Origin: Muribaculaceae bacterium
GTDB taxonomy: Bacteria > Bacteroidota > Bacteroidia > Bacteroidales > Muribaculaceae
Direction: 5' to 3'
NCBI GenBank assembly: GCA_029061925.1
Contig: JAIDRE010000081.1
Coordinates: 1-55,221, forward strand
Length of the DNA stretch: 55,221 nucleotides
The translations under genes were made by a program, and so were the position numbers. Shown here in pieces: positions 26,957 to 36,118 of this stretch (within the stretch, counting starts at the first letter, position 1; each line of letters opens with the position of its first letter). The notes under the pieces were generated by a model. That model saw only the letters and a list, made by a program, of their open reading frames with translations. It had not been told where the DNA came from and made no database searches.

Positions 26957-27544
26957 AATCGCCCCATCGATTTTTTCAATGGCGGTTTTCAAAGTTTCGG
27001 CATATCCACGACGGGTCGATAAAGTCATCGAGCAAGTGTTATCAAAGCAGCGTCCGATTACCTCAACTTCGGGGTTCTTGGTAAGTTTCATCACGTCGTT
27101 CATTGCCTGATAGGGAAACGTAAAACTGATTTCTGCCATTTCGTGGCAGGTGATAATCTCGCCGTTTTCAATAGCCTCACGTGCAGCCTCACGATAGGCG
27201 GCAATCAGACCGGACGTTCCGAGTTTTATTCCACCGAAATAACGGACCACCGCAATCAAAATGTTGGTCAGCTTGAACGACTCAATCTGCCCCAAAATCG
27301 GTTTGCCGGCTGTTCCTGACGGTTCGCCGTTGTCGTTCGCTCTGAATGTAAGACGGTCAGCACCAATCATGTAAGCCCAGCAGACATGGCGTGCATCAAA
27401 ATAATCTTTTTGCAGACGAGCAACATGTTCCATCGCCTCATCAACCGTTTTAACCGGTATGGCAAAAGCAATGAATTTACTTTTTTTTTCGGTGAAATTA
27501 CCCTCAGACGGGGCTTTTAGAGTTTGAAAGCTATCGTCTGCCAT
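26948..27544 (-). CDS. yigZ: YigZ/IMPACT family protein
   Basis: UPF0029/IMPACT-family protein of 198 aa; relatives in eukaryotes regulate the kinase GCN2, while the bacterial role is unclear (translation-linked or peptidase-related roles have been proposed). The IMPACT core includes KSKFIAFAIPV near 20, ARHVCWAYMIG near 52, DNGEPSGTAGKPIL near 75 and VVRYFGGIKLGTSGLIAAY near 98-116. The C-terminal UPF0029 domain follows. Last gene of the fadD-ltaE-HAD-aroB-yigZ string and 12 bases behind aroB. Confidence 0.92.
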   Translation of the reverse strand: MADDSFQTLKAPSEGNFTEKKSKFIAFAIPVKTVDEAMEHVARLQKDYFDARHVCWAYMIGADRLTFRANDNGEPSGTAGKPILGQIESFKLTNILIAVVRYFGGIKLGTSGLIAAYREAAREAIENGEIITCHEMAEISFTFPYQAMNDVMKLTKNPEVEVIGRCFDNTCSMTLSTRRGYAETLKTAIEKIDGAILS

Positions 27545-27556
27545 ATAAATTGATTA

Positions 27557-28621
27557 TTACTCGCCGCTCAACTCGCGGTAGAGATCAAACGCCTCTTTGA
27601 TTTCGTCGTCGGTAGCCACGCAGTCAAGCACTACCTTGCCGGGAGCTTCGAGCAAAGAGAAGTTGATTTCCTCTGAATTTTTATTTTTCTTATCGTGATG
27701 CATCAGCGCAATCAGGCGGTCATATTCCTTGCAGGTGAACGGGAACACGCCGTATGTGTCTTTGACGTATGATGCCAAACGAGTGACCTCAGATGTTGGG
27801 AAACCTGTTTTTTTAGATGCTATGATCAATTCGCAAACGATACCGAACACAACAGCATATCCGTGGGGAATGGGCGATTTACGTTCGATTGAAAGTTCTT
27901 CAAAGGCGTGACCGACAGTGTGTCCCAAGTTCAACGCCTTGCGGAGACCGGTTTCTTTAGGATCTTCAGCCACAACTTTTTCCTTGACGGCGACACTTGA
28001 TTTAATCAGCTCAAGCATTTTGTCAGGGTCGATATTTGTAACATCATATTTGAGCAATGTGTCATACTCCTCTTTAGAAGAAAGAAGGGCATGCTTTATC
28101 ATTTCGCCATAGCCTGAAAGTTTTTCCTGGTCGTTTAGCGTATTGAAGAATGTTGATGATATGATAACGGCATCAGCTTCGTTGAACACACCGATTTCGT
28201 TTTTCAGACCGTTGTAATTGATTCCGGTTTTACCACCGACCGATGCATCAACTGCAGCCAATAGTGTTGTTGGCACATTTATAAATTTAACACCACGTTT
28301 GAAAGTAGATGCTGCAAATGCTCCCATATCTGTTACCATTCCACCACCGAGATTAATCACAAGCGACAGGCGGTTACAGCCGGCATCCTGCATCTTTTTC
28401 CATATTGATGAAAGCGATTCAAGGTTTTTGTTTGCATCACCGGGCGCAACTTCAATAACCGAAGCTTTAGCAACAGCTTCAGACTCAGACTGCATACGGG
28501 GCAAGACAAACGATTTTGTATTTGAATCGACGATTACTACGATGTTTGACGGAGCGATAGACTCGACCAATCGATCGAGTTCTTGAGCAACATGGTTTGT
28601 ATAAATCAATTTCTGTGCCAT
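27557..28621 (-). CDS. aroB: 3-dehydroquinate synthase
   Basis: NAD- and metal-dependent enzyme making 3-dehydroquinate in the shikimate pathway. 354 aa. Typical motifs: NLGGGMVTDMGAFAASTFKRG near 90-110, NVPTTLLAAVDASVGGKTGIN near 115-135, and metal-binding GYGEMIKHAL near 170, LNLGHTVGHAFE near 233 and PHGYAVVFG near 252. It sits among unrelated metabolic genes on the same strand, 39 bases behind the HAD gene. Confidence 0.96.
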   Translation of the reverse strand: MAQKLIYTNHVAQELDRLVESIAPSNIVVIVDSNTKSFVLPRMQSESEAVAKASVIEVAPGDANKNLESLSSIWKKMQDAGCNRLSLVINLGGGMVTDMGAFAASTFKRGVKFINVPTTLLAAVDASVGGKTGINYNGLKNEIGVFNEADAVIISSTFFNTLNDQEKLSGYGEMIKHALLSSKEEYDTLLKYDVTNIDPDKMLELIKSSVAVKEKVVAEDPKETGLRKALNLGHTVGHAFEELSIERKSPIPHGYAVVFGIVCELIIASKKTGFPTSEVTRLASYVKDTYGVFPFTCKEYDRLIALMHHDKKNKNSEEINFSLLEAPGKVVLDCVATDDEIKEAFDLYRELSGE

Positions 28622-28660
28622 AATTTTATACGTTTTAATTATTCTTTTATATAAAACGTT

Positions 28661-29410
28661 TTAATCGACTGAAGTGTTGAATAAAGCCAATATCAGCTCA
28701 GGGAATTTCTCGGATAATTGTTCCATTGAGTCGAAAACCACAGCCGCTCCGGCTTTGCAAAGTTCTTCCCTGGGAATCGGTCCGGTTGTTACTCCGATAG
28801 TGAATGCACCGGCACTGTCAGCCGATTTCACACCCAACGGAGCGTTGTCGATAGCCACACACTTTCGGGGACTGACTCCGGCAAGCTGCATTGCCTTGAG
28901 GTATGGCTCGGGGTGAGGTTTGCCATGAGTGACATTCTTTGATGTAATCATCATTTTCTCATCAAACCCGCCCGGAAAATCACATTGCAGTCTTGAAATC
29001 AGCGACATTTGTCCCGACCCAGTAACGAGTACACGCTTCATCGACATATCAATCATTGTCTTGATAAGCGACTGAGCACCGGGCATCGTCTCAACCTCAG
29101 GGAAAGTCTTGAAATATTCGACCTTCATTGCATAAAAACGTTCTGACTCTTCGGGCGTAATATGTCTGCCAAACTGCCTCTGAAACAACAAATCGAGAGT
29201 AGCCGAACCGGTCATTCCTTCATAGAGATAGAACTCGTTGCGCGTAGCCTCGATACCAAGCTCGTCGGCAACGCGTTTCCAAGCCTGAGTGTGCAGTTTC
29301 ATCGAATCATACAAAACGCCATCCATATCAATCAGAGCTGCTACTGGAGTCACTTTGGGATGATGATGACGTTTTAAGAATCGTTTTATGTCATCAGTAT
29401 AGTCGGTCAT
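28661..29410 (-). CDS. HAD-superfamily phosphatase, beta-phosphoglucomutase-like
   Basis: Haloacid-dehalogenase-like hydrolase of 249 aa. Motif I DMDGVLYDS (about 28-36) carries the nucleophile Asp and the acid/base Asp; motif II is VLVTGSG near 131; the motif III Lys is in KNVTHGKPHPEPYLKAM near 158; motif IV AIDNAPLGVKSADSAG is near 193. The helical cap between motifs I and II is of the beta-PGM/phosphatase (subclass I) kind. Substrate is probably a small sugar phosphate and cannot be narrowed down. The start is 3 bases after the ltaE stop. Confidence 0.88.
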   Translation of the reverse strand: MTDYTDDIKRFLKRHHHPKVTPVAALIDMDGVLYDSMKLHTQAWKRVADELGIEATRNEFYLYEGMTGSATLDLLFQRQFGRHITPEESERFYAMKVEYFKTFPEVETMPGAQSLIKTMIDMSMKRVLVTGSGQMSLISRLQCDFPGGFDEKMMITSKNVTHGKPHPEPYLKAMQLAGVSPRKCVAIDNAPLGVKSADSAGAFTIGVTTGPIPREELCKAGAAVVFDSMEQLSEKFPELILALFNTSVD

Positions 29411-29413
29411 CGT

Positions 29414-30439
29414 TTAAACGGTAGCAATAACAGCTTCAATAGCTTCAGGAGTTGTTGAGAAGTCAGTAACAAAACGAACAGCACTTTTGACGGGACCGGG
29501 AGCACCCCAATATTCAAACGAAGCAATCTCGCGCAAGCGTGCAATCGTTTCGTTGGGCAACACAAAGAACTGTTGGTTGGTCGGTGAATCAATCATCAGT
29601 TCGACGCCTTTTGCCTTCATTCCCTCCTTCAATTTCATCGCCATTTCAATCGCATGGCGACCGATTCGACCGTAAAGGTCATTATTGAACAGAGCGACGA
29701 ACTGCACGCCCAACAAGCGACCTTTGGCAAGCATTGAGCCGTGCTGTTTGATGAGCGTGTATAGATATGGAACAGCATCGGCGTGACGGCTCACAAGAGC
29801 TTCGCCCATCAAGGCTCCGCACTTTGTTCCACCGATATAGAAATAGTCGGCAATCGCCGCCAATTCTTTGAGCGAAATATCGTTACCGGGAGCTTCCAAA
29901 CCGTAAGCAAGACGAGCACCATCGACATAGAGAGGAATGTTGTGCTTTTGGCAGGTATCAGCAATCGCAGTCAACTCTTTGCGTGTGTATAAAGTACCAA
30001 GTTCGGTCGGGAATGAGATATAAACCATTCCGGGAGCAACCATGTGGCTGTAAGAATCGTCACGATAGAATGTTTCTATATAGTCTTCAATTTGCCTGGC
30101 GTCAATTTTCCCGTTGACGGCGGGTAGGGTCAGAACCTTGTGACCCGACGCTTCAATCGCGCCCGCTTCGTGAACGTTGATGTGAGCTGAATCGGCAGCC
30201 AAAACGCCTTCGTGACGATGTAAAAGACCGTCAATCACTGTGGCGTTGGTCTGGGTTCCACCGACAAAGAACAGAACCTTACCGTCGGACAATCCGCACA
30301 CCTCAAGAATTTTCTTGCGAGCCTCGTCGCAAAACTGATCACGTTGATAACCAACGGTATGGAACAGATTAGTCTCAACGAGCTTTCCCATCACTTCGGG
30401 ATGGGCTCCAACCATATAATCACTATCAAAATAATACAT
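29414..30439 (-). CDS. ltaE: Low-specificity L-threonine aldolase
   Basis: PLP-dependent enzyme cleaving threonine/allo-threonine to glycine and acetaldehyde. 341 aa, normal length. Family features: FVGGTQTNATVIDGLLHRHEGVLA near 57, HINVHEAGAIEASGHKV near 85, YVDGARLAYGL near 170, and the PLP lysine in YIGGTKCGALMGEA near 199-212. It lies between fadD (9 bases) and the HAD gene (3 bases) in one tight transcription unit. Confidence 0.93.
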   Translation of the reverse strand: MYYFDSDYMVGAHPEVMGKLVETNLFHTVGYQRDQFCDEARKKILEVCGLSDGKVLFFVGGTQTNATVIDGLLHRHEGVLAADSAHINVHEAGAIEASGHKVLTLPAVNGKIDARQIEDYIETFYRDDSYSHMVAPGMVYISFPTELGTLYTRKELTAIADTCQKHNIPLYVDGARLAYGLEAPGNDISLKELAAIADYFYIGGTKCGALMGEALVSRHADAVPYLYTLIKQHGSMLAKGRLLGVQFVALFNNDLYGRIGRHAIEMAMKLKEGMKAKGVELMIDSPTNQQFFVLPNETIARLREIASFEYWGAPGPVKSAVRFVTDFSTTPEAIEAVIATV

Positions 30440-30448
30440 ATCGGATAA

Positions 30449-32122
30449 CTAAGAATGTGCGTAAAGATAACGTTTGATTGATTTTTTGGGTGTCTTTTCA
30501 AACTCGTCAGAAACAAGTTTGATTTCCTGAACCTGCTCGTAGGGAGCAACCATTTTGTTAAGTTCCTGGCGGTTATGTTCCATAATCGGTTCAAGTTCAA
30601 CCGAAGTCAAACCGTCGGCATCAGCCTGCTCGAAATCGGGATAAACCAGAGCGCACAAGCCGGCACCGCGTTCTATCACCAGACTTTCATTAACATATGG
30701 CAAGTTGTTGAGTTTTGCCTCAATTTCTTCGGGATAGATATTTTGACCGCTTGCCGACAAAATCATTGTTTTGCAACGACCTTTCAGGAAAAGGAAGTTG
30801 TCTTCGTCAAGCGTACCGAGGTCACCGGTATGGAGCCATCCGTCTTTGTCGAGCACTGCCTCAGTGGCTTCACGGTTTTTGTAGTAACCTTTCATTACAT
30901 CAGTACCTCTCACGCATACTTCGCCGGGGATATTTTTCGGGTCGGGACTGAGTATTTTAGCTTCCATATATCCGGGGAGAATCTGTCCACACGAACCAAC
31001 TTTAAATTCGGTCCATGTAGCAAAGCTGATGAGCGGAGCGCACTCGGTCATACCATAACCGACTGTAAAAGGGAATTTTATCTTATGGAGAAATTGCTCA
31101 ACCTCAGCGTTAAGAGGCGCACCACCGGCAATAACCTCATAAAATTCACCGCCAAACGCTTCGATAAGACGATTGCGAATCTTTGAATAAACAACATCGC
31201 CGAGCAAAGGCAACGCTGTAGCCCAACGGATTGAACGTTTTGCCAACAACGGTTGAATTTGTTTGCGGTAAATCTTTTCAAGGATGAGCGGGACAAGCAC
31301 AACAAGGTTTGGCTTAACATCGCCCAACGCTTTAAGCAGCAATTTTGGAGTCGGAACTTTACCAAATATAGTGATGTGGGCACCCTCGGCAAGAGGAACA
31401 AGCATATCAAATGCGCAGCCGTATGAGTGGGCCAAAGGCAAAAAAGAAAGGCAACGGTCACCCGGTTTGTAGAGCTTTTGCTCGATACTGAATGATACAT
31501 TACCCCATAGATTTCGGAGTGTCAACATAACACCTTTTGAAAATCCGGTTGTGCCCGAGGTATAGTTCAACACAACCATGTGATCAGCGTCAAACTTACC
31601 ATATTTTATATCATCGGGCTTGAAGCCGGCTGGATATTTCTTGTTAAACTTGCGGGTAAGATTTTTCAGGATTTTGAGTATGGGCCGACCTTCAGAATCA
31701 CGTTCGTCGAGAAGTTTGCCCGAATCAAGCGAAATGGCAGCTTTCAAATATGTCATATCGCTAAATTCAAGAGTTTCCCATATGCGTTCTGACACGAAAA
31801 GGAGTTCTGACTCGGAGTGGTTGATGATGTGCTGTAAATCCTGAGGATTAAACTCAGGTAAAATAGGCACAATCGCCGCGCCATAGGTTACAGCCGCCAT
31901 AAAAATTGTAATCCATTCGGGGGTACTCTTGCCAAGAACGACTACCTTACTGTCTTTGTTAAGACCGGCTTGTTCAAAGAGGACATGATAGCGTGCAATG
32001 TTTCGTGCAAACTCGCCATAGGTCACCAAGTCGGACTCTCCATAGGTTGACAATGCTTTCAAATCGAAGTTCTTCTGCCAGCTTGACGCATAAATCTCAA
32101 GAAGATCCTGATATTCCTTCAT
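30449..32122 (-). CDS. Long-chain fatty acid--CoA ligase (AMP-forming)
   Basis: Acyl-adenylate-forming enzyme of the ANL superfamily that activates fatty acids with ATP and CoA. 557 aa. P-loop motif YTSGTTGFSKGVMLT near 185-199, VGYGMTECAPLISF near 345, GWLHTGDLGTLDEDNFLFLKGR near 420 and the C-terminal SASGQNIYPEEIEAKLN near 455 with the expected hinge. A Bacteroidales FadD-type ligase; chain-length preference is not visible. First gene of a five-gene string ending with yigZ. The 72-base gap before it holds an inverted repeat GAAATGT...ACATTTC (32144-32173). Confidence 0.9.
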   Translation of the reverse strand: MKEYQDLLEIYASSWQKNFDLKALSTYGESDLVTYGEFARNIARYHVLFEQAGLNKDSKVVVLGKSTPEWITIFMAAVTYGAAIVPILPEFNPQDLQHIINHSESELLFVSERIWETLEFSDMTYLKAAISLDSGKLLDERDSEGRPILKILKNLTRKFNKKYPAGFKPDDIKYGKFDADHMVVLNYTSGTTGFSKGVMLTLRNLWGNVSFSIEQKLYKPGDRCLSFLPLAHSYGCAFDMLVPLAEGAHITIFGKVPTPKLLLKALGDVKPNLVVLVPLILEKIYRKQIQPLLAKRSIRWATALPLLGDVVYSKIRNRLIEAFGGEFYEVIAGGAPLNAEVEQFLHKIKFPFTVGYGMTECAPLISFATWTEFKVGSCGQILPGYMEAKILSPDPKNIPGEVCVRGTDVMKGYYKNREATEAVLDKDGWLHTGDLGTLDEDNFLFLKGRCKTMILSASGQNIYPEEIEAKLNNLPYVNESLVIERGAGLCALVYPDFEQADADGLTSVELEPIMEHNRQELNKMVAPYEQVQEIKLVSDEFEKTPKKSIKRYLYAHS

Positions 32123-32194
32123 AAATGTTAGATAGTGTTAGTTGAAATGTATATTAATATATAGACACATTTCAGTCCAAAAGGTTTAAACGCC

Positions 32195-32791
32195 CTACAC
32201 CATTTTTCGCTTCCAATTTCGGTAGCCGACAAATGCAATCACGGTGTAAACGGCATAAAGGACTGCATAAAGATAGATTCCCTTGTAGGCATACAGTCCG
32301 ACACACACTGCATCAACAGCTACCCATGCCAGCCACTGCTCCAGGTATTTACAGGCAAGCATCCACATTGCCACGATGCTTAATGCAGTCGTAAAGCTGT
32401 CGGCGACAGGCACACTGCTGTCGGTCACAAATCGCAGGATGCAATAGAAAGAAGCCCACAAAATGAAGAATATAGCTATGCAGGCGATTAAATTTTTACG
32501 GGGAATATGGGTAATAGGCAAGTCTTTTTTCTTTGCTGACTTATCCTCGCCTTTATTACGTGAACGAGTCCAAACGATATAGCCGTAAATTGCAATCAAA
32601 AAATAGTAGATGTTGATGGCAAAGTCGGCATAGATGCCTTTACGCAAGTAAATCCACATCGAGATTGTCGGCATAACGATAGATGCAAACCATAGTTTTG
32701 AATTTGCGTGATATTCCCACCACAGATATAGAACACCAACCGAAAATCCGAGTATCTCAAGGATTAAATCCCATGGTAAATTTGCGAGCAT
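32195..32791 (-). CDS. pnuT: PnuC-family transporter, predicted thiamine transporter PnuT
   Basis: Inner-membrane facilitator of the PnuC/SWEET-like fold, 198 aa from ATG 32791 (the frame continues to a TTG at 32797). Seven hydrophobic segments with a Trp-rich first half (YLWWEYHANSKLWFASI, MWIYL) and EQWLAWVAVDAV near the end, as in PnuC. PnuC proper carries nicotinamide riboside, but here the gene is 2 bases behind a TonB receptor gene led by a TPP riboswitch, the arrangement defined as PnuT for thiamine. No thiamine pyrophosphokinase gene follows, although it usually does in Bacteroides. Confidence 0.88.
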   Translation of the reverse strand: MLANLPWDLILEILGFSVGVLYLWWEYHANSKLWFASIVMPTISMWIYLRKGIYADFAINIYYFLIAIYGYIVWTRSRNKGEDKSAKKKDLPITHIPRKNLIACIAIFFILWASFYCILRFVTDSSVPVADSFTTALSIVAMWMLACKYLEQWLAWVAVDAVCVGLYAYKGIYLYAVLYAVYTVIAFVGYRNWKRKMV

Positions 32792-32793
32792 AA

Positions 32794-35040
32794 TCAAAAA
32801 GTCATTGTTATGGTTGCGAGTACATTTGTTGTTGCCTGAGCGGCATATCCTGCGTAACGATATATAACAGGTGTTCCGTTGTCAAGATAGTATCCGGCAC
32901 CGGCATATCCGTTATTACAATATTTCTCGTTAAACAGGTTGTAGATTGTCACGCCAAGGCGCAGGTCTTTAACCGAAGGCAGATTTTTGAATGAATATGC
33001 AAGCAAAAGGTCTGACACGAAATAAGCGTCGAGTTTAGCCTCAGCGCTGCGGGCATTGTTCATATACTGGCTTGAAACATAACGGCTCATCAAAGAGGCC
33101 TCGGCACCGTAAAACTTGAAGTTAAACGTATTCTGCAACAAGAAGTCGGGCGAGAATGCAATCGGAGTGTTGCCACAGTCTATCGAAATCGGGTTGGTCC
33201 ACTCGTCTTCATAGACATATTCCACGAAATTTTTAATACGGTTGCGCGACAAGGTTGCGTTGAGTTTCCAATCAAACCAGCTGACAGGCGACAATGAACC
33301 CTGAAACTCGACACCCATACGGTATGATTCGGGAACGTTGACGCTCATAGGGTTACCGGTATCAGACAACTGACCGGTCACGACAAGCTGATCTTTGTAA
33401 TCCATATAATAGAGGTTTGCACCGACCGAGAAAAGCGATGTGTTGTAGAAGTAACCCGCTTCGTAGTCAAACATTCGTTCGGCTGTGGGATAGTGAGAGG
33501 GGTCGCTGTCGGTAAAGTTGTCGCGGGTCGGTTCTTTGTGAGCCACGCTCCATGAGATATAGGCACGGGTTCCACCATGATTGTATGACAAACCGACTTT
33601 GGGATTGAAAAAATTCCAGTTGCGGTGAAGATTGAGAACTGCCATGTCGTCGGTGTTCCAGTCAAAGTTATCACTCTGCCCCTTAATGGTATAATGGATA
33701 TGACGATATTGAAGGTCGCCGTATGCCGCAAGGTCAAAGGGTAAGTTCACATCGGCACGAACAAATACATTTCCGTCTGATTTACGCCCGGTGTTATAGT
33801 AATATTGCTGTAACGGATCAATTGGTCCGACATAGTTTCTAACCCATTTAATCTGACCGAAATGATTTCCACGGTGATAGTTAAAAGCACCACCTCCGGT
33901 CAATGCCAGAAGTCCGCGGTTATATCTCACGTTGAACATACCGCCACCAAAGTCATTATCGTTGTTTTTCAGACGTATAAGGTCTGATTTTTTAACGAGG
34001 TTGCCGTCAGGATCGACGAATGGTTCGAGTCCATATTCCGACAACGTGCGTTTGGTTTTATACTGGTCATAATATCCGTCACCTTTTGTATAGTGGAGGG
34101 CGGCATTGACTGTCACATAGTTGCCGATCGGACTGTTGAAAAGTAGCTGAATATGGTGCTGGGTGAAGTTATCACATTGGTCTGGATAATAAGCTGTTGA
34201 GCCATCAGCCGCTGTATATTCTCCACACGGATTATAACGACGACCATACTTTTCCATATCCTCTTTTGAGGCGTAGTCCCAAGCCATATATGTTTTCTCT
34301 TTACCGCCAAAACCAAGTAGTCTGATTGAGGTTTCGCCATTGCGCCAAGCGAGCTGACCCATATAGCTCCACAATTTTGAGAAGGCACGGTCGATGTAGC
34401 CGTCAGAACCGACGTGGCTAAAGCGAGCATCAACGGTCCAGTGTTCGCCAAAAAGTCCTGATGATACCTTAACGGTCTCTTTGTTTGAATTGAATGATCC
34501 GTATGATACAGATACCATTGCCGAGCGGTCGCGGGCAGGAGCATCGGTCAACATATTGATTGATGCGCCAAAAGCACCGGCACCATTGGTTGATGTTCCG
34601 GCACCGCGCTGTATTTGGATGTCGCGGAGCGACGAAGCCAGGTCGGGCATATTAACCCAATAGACATTGTGGCTTTCGCTATCGTTGATAGGTACACCGT
34701 TGGCTGTGATATTGATGCGTGAGCCATCGGTACCGCGTACACGGATTCCGCTATAACCGATACCGGCACCGGCGTCGCTGGTCGAGATAATAGACGGTAC
34801 CATCTCAAGAATACTTGGAAGGTCACGACCATCGTTTACTTTTGCAATTTGATTACGTGAAATATTTGTGTAGGCAACAGGCGTTTTCACACCGGCACGG
34901 TTAGCCGTGATCTCAACTCCTTTCAGTTCATAAACCAAACTGTCGTTTTCGACTACGTTTACCTGATTCTGAGCTGCAACAGCCCACGGAGCGACGGCTG
35001 CACAAACGACAGCCGACCCCAATGAAAGAAATCTTTTCAT
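32794..35040 (-). CDS. TonB-dependent outer-membrane receptor, predicted for thiamine
   Basis: 748-aa TonB-dependent transporter. Signal peptide at residues 1-22, a putative TonB-box region around DSLVYELKGVEITANR, a plug domain (about 45-160) with SGIRVRGTDGSRINITANGVPIND and IQIQRGAGTSTNGAGAFGASINM, then a 22-strand-type barrel ending in a terminal Phe (TITMTF). The TPP riboswitch immediately upstream and the pnuT gene downstream point to thiamine or its phosphates as the ligand. There is no adjacent SusD-like partner, as expected for vitamin receptors. Confidence 0.92.
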   Translation of the reverse strand: MKRFLSLGSAVVCAAVAPWAVAAQNQVNVVENDSLVYELKGVEITANRAGVKTPVAYTNISRNQIAKVNDGRDLPSILEMVPSIISTSDAGAGIGYSGIRVRGTDGSRINITANGVPINDSESHNVYWVNMPDLASSLRDIQIQRGAGTSTNGAGAFGASINMLTDAPARDRSAMVSVSYGSFNSNKETVKVSSGLFGEHWTVDARFSHVGSDGYIDRAFSKLWSYMGQLAWRNGETSIRLLGFGGKEKTYMAWDYASKEDMEKYGRRYNPCGEYTAADGSTAYYPDQCDNFTQHHIQLLFNSPIGNYVTVNAALHYTKGDGYYDQYKTKRTLSEYGLEPFVDPDGNLVKKSDLIRLKNNDNDFGGGMFNVRYNRGLLALTGGGAFNYHRGNHFGQIKWVRNYVGPIDPLQQYYYNTGRKSDGNVFVRADVNLPFDLAAYGDLQYRHIHYTIKGQSDNFDWNTDDMAVLNLHRNWNFFNPKVGLSYNHGGTRAYISWSVAHKEPTRDNFTDSDPSHYPTAERMFDYEAGYFYNTSLFSVGANLYYMDYKDQLVVTGQLSDTGNPMSVNVPESYRMGVEFQGSLSPVSWFDWKLNATLSRNRIKNFVEYVYEDEWTNPISIDCGNTPIAFSPDFLLQNTFNFKFYGAEASLMSRYVSSQYMNNARSAEAKLDAYFVSDLLLAYSFKNLPSVKDLRLGVTIYNLFNEKYCNNGYAGAGYYLDNGTPVIYRYAGYAAQATTNVLATITMTF

Positions 35041-35050
35041 TTTAATTTTT

Positions 35051-35125
35051 CTTACGCCGGTATTATCCGGATCAAGTTATAAGGGTTTGATCTCAGCATC
35101 AATCCACAGATTGAAGCACCCCTAA
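35051..35125 (-). ncRNA. TPP riboswitch (THI element)
   Basis: The minus strand reads GGGGTGC (near 35122-35116), the conserved CTGAGA (35096-35091), AAACCC, CTTGATCCGGATAATACC and GGCGTAAG, the conserved core of the thiamine pyrophosphate aptamer. It ends 10 bases before the receptor ATG, with no T-tract terminator between, so control is probably at translation start. High TPP should shut off the receptor and pnuT. Confidence 0.95.
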
Positions 35126-35176
35126 ATAAATATGTTAACTGTATCAAAACGGGATCATCCGTTAAGATTTCAAAGA

Positions 35177-35184
35177 CAAAAGTA
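35177..35184 (-). promoter_or_regulatory. Predicted -7 box upstream of the TPP riboswitch
   Basis: Minus-strand TACTTTTG, a full TAnnTTTG match 51 bases before the riboswitch core. No good -33 TTTG at the ideal distance. The RNA leader would be about 130 bases and contain the whole aptamer. Confidence 0.55.
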
Positions 35185-35216
35185 GGAAATAAAATTTAAA
35201 CTTTAGTCTATTTACA

Positions 35217-35819
35217 CTAAATTGTACATAAAAGTGTAACTAAAAACGGCACGCTAAAGTCACAAATAAAACCGTGGTATATCGACAAAACAACAAAGTT
35301 TTTCCCTGAATATCGGATAATTACAGGCAAAGTTGTATCCATTGTAGTAGCACCGCCTGACGATATAGGAGCCAAATTCCCGAAGAATTTCACCAACAAC
35401 GGTGCCAATAAAAGAGTCCCAAGCTCTCGAATTATGTTTGCGAGCAATGCAACCGCACCGAGTTCAGCGCCTTTATACTGAGTTATGAAAACACTTGACA
35501 ATGAATAATATGCCATGCCTGAACCAACAGCCATACAGTCAACAACCGAACGTCCATGAATGAAGACACTGCTGAAAGCCGCTCCCGACAATGACCCGAT
35601 AATAGTCATAAGAGGCAAAAACAGCAGGCGAAAGTTGAGTTTTTTCAGATTACCGAATGTTCTGAAATCGCTTCCGATACTCATTCCTACACAAAACAGC
35701 AATCCTGCCAATGCGCAAAAACTCAAGTCGTCGGTCAGCTCGCCAAGCGACAAAAGTTTTGTCACGCCCAACACAACGCCCAGCACGAAAGAAGCTATAA
35801 TCAGCAAACTACCCTTCAT
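35217..35819 (-). CDS. lysO: LysO-type lysine exporter, C-terminal half
   Basis: 200-aa membrane protein matching the C-terminal two thirds of E. coli LysO (YbjE): CVGMSIGSDF, GSGMAYYSLSSVFITQYKGAELGAVALLANIIRE and the late SSGGATTMDTTLPVI pattern. ATG 35819 is chosen; the upstream extension of the frame overlaps the N-terminal half gene out of frame. It overlaps that gene by 11 bases, and together the two products (98 + 200 aa) equal a full-length exporter. Predicted to export lysine or toxic analogues, assembled from two chains. Confidence 0.88.
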   Translation of the reverse strand: MKGSLLIIASFVLGVVLGVTKLLSLGELTDDLSFCALAGLLFCVGMSIGSDFRTFGNLKKLNFRLLFLPLMTIIGSLSGAAFSSVFIHGRSVVDCMAVGSGMAYYSLSSVFITQYKGAELGAVALLANIIRELGTLLLAPLLVKFFGNLAPISSGGATTMDTTLPVIIRYSGKNFVVLSIYHGFICDFSVPFLVTLLCTI

Positions 35820-36105
35820 TTTTATCCTCCTCAGAATTTGGGCGCGGTTTACCACATATTCGCCATAAAATCCATGCGGCAATACAGCTGAAAAGTATTG
35901 AAAGAAGAGATATCAACAGGGCTTCGGCTCCGAGAGTCGGGATAGACTTTATGATATGTTCATCTGACCCGACATCCAATCCGAGTAAAAATAGCAAAAG
36001 TAATATGAGACACATCGTGATTCGAGGTAGCCAACCGAGTTTGAAACGGCGAAGCAAGAACCCCACACCAATGCCGGCAAACATTGCCGATATTACAATG
36101 AACAT
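35809..36105 (-). CDS. LysO-type exporter, N-terminal half (LysO family transporter)
   Basis: 98-aa membrane protein with three to four helices and the LysO N-terminal pattern LLLFLLGLDVGSDEHIIKSIPTLGAEALLISLLSI. It ends in a charged tail (GKPRPNSEEDKNEG) and its own stop codon (TAG), so this is a true second gene and not a frameshift of a single frame by one base at the join. It follows panB by 13 bases, so panB and the two lysO genes probably share a message. Confidence 0.85.
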   Translation of the reverse strand: MFIVISAMFAGIGVGFLLRRFKLGWLPRITMCLILLLLFLLGLDVGSDEHIIKSIPTLGAEALLISLLSILFSCIAAWILWRICGKPRPNSEEDKNEG

Positions 36106-36118
36106 TGAGTATTATTCC

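Noticed and set aside
28630..28665. Direct 10-base repeat ACGTTTTAAT and palindrome AAAACGTTTT between aroB and the HAD gene
   Set aside because: Short, AT-rich and partly within the HAD stop region; probably chance, with no promoter box near it.
32144..32173. Inverted repeat GAAATGT...ACATTTC between pnuT and the acyl-CoA ligase gene
   Set aside because: The stem is AT-rich with no T-tract on the transcribed strand, so a terminator cannot be supported.
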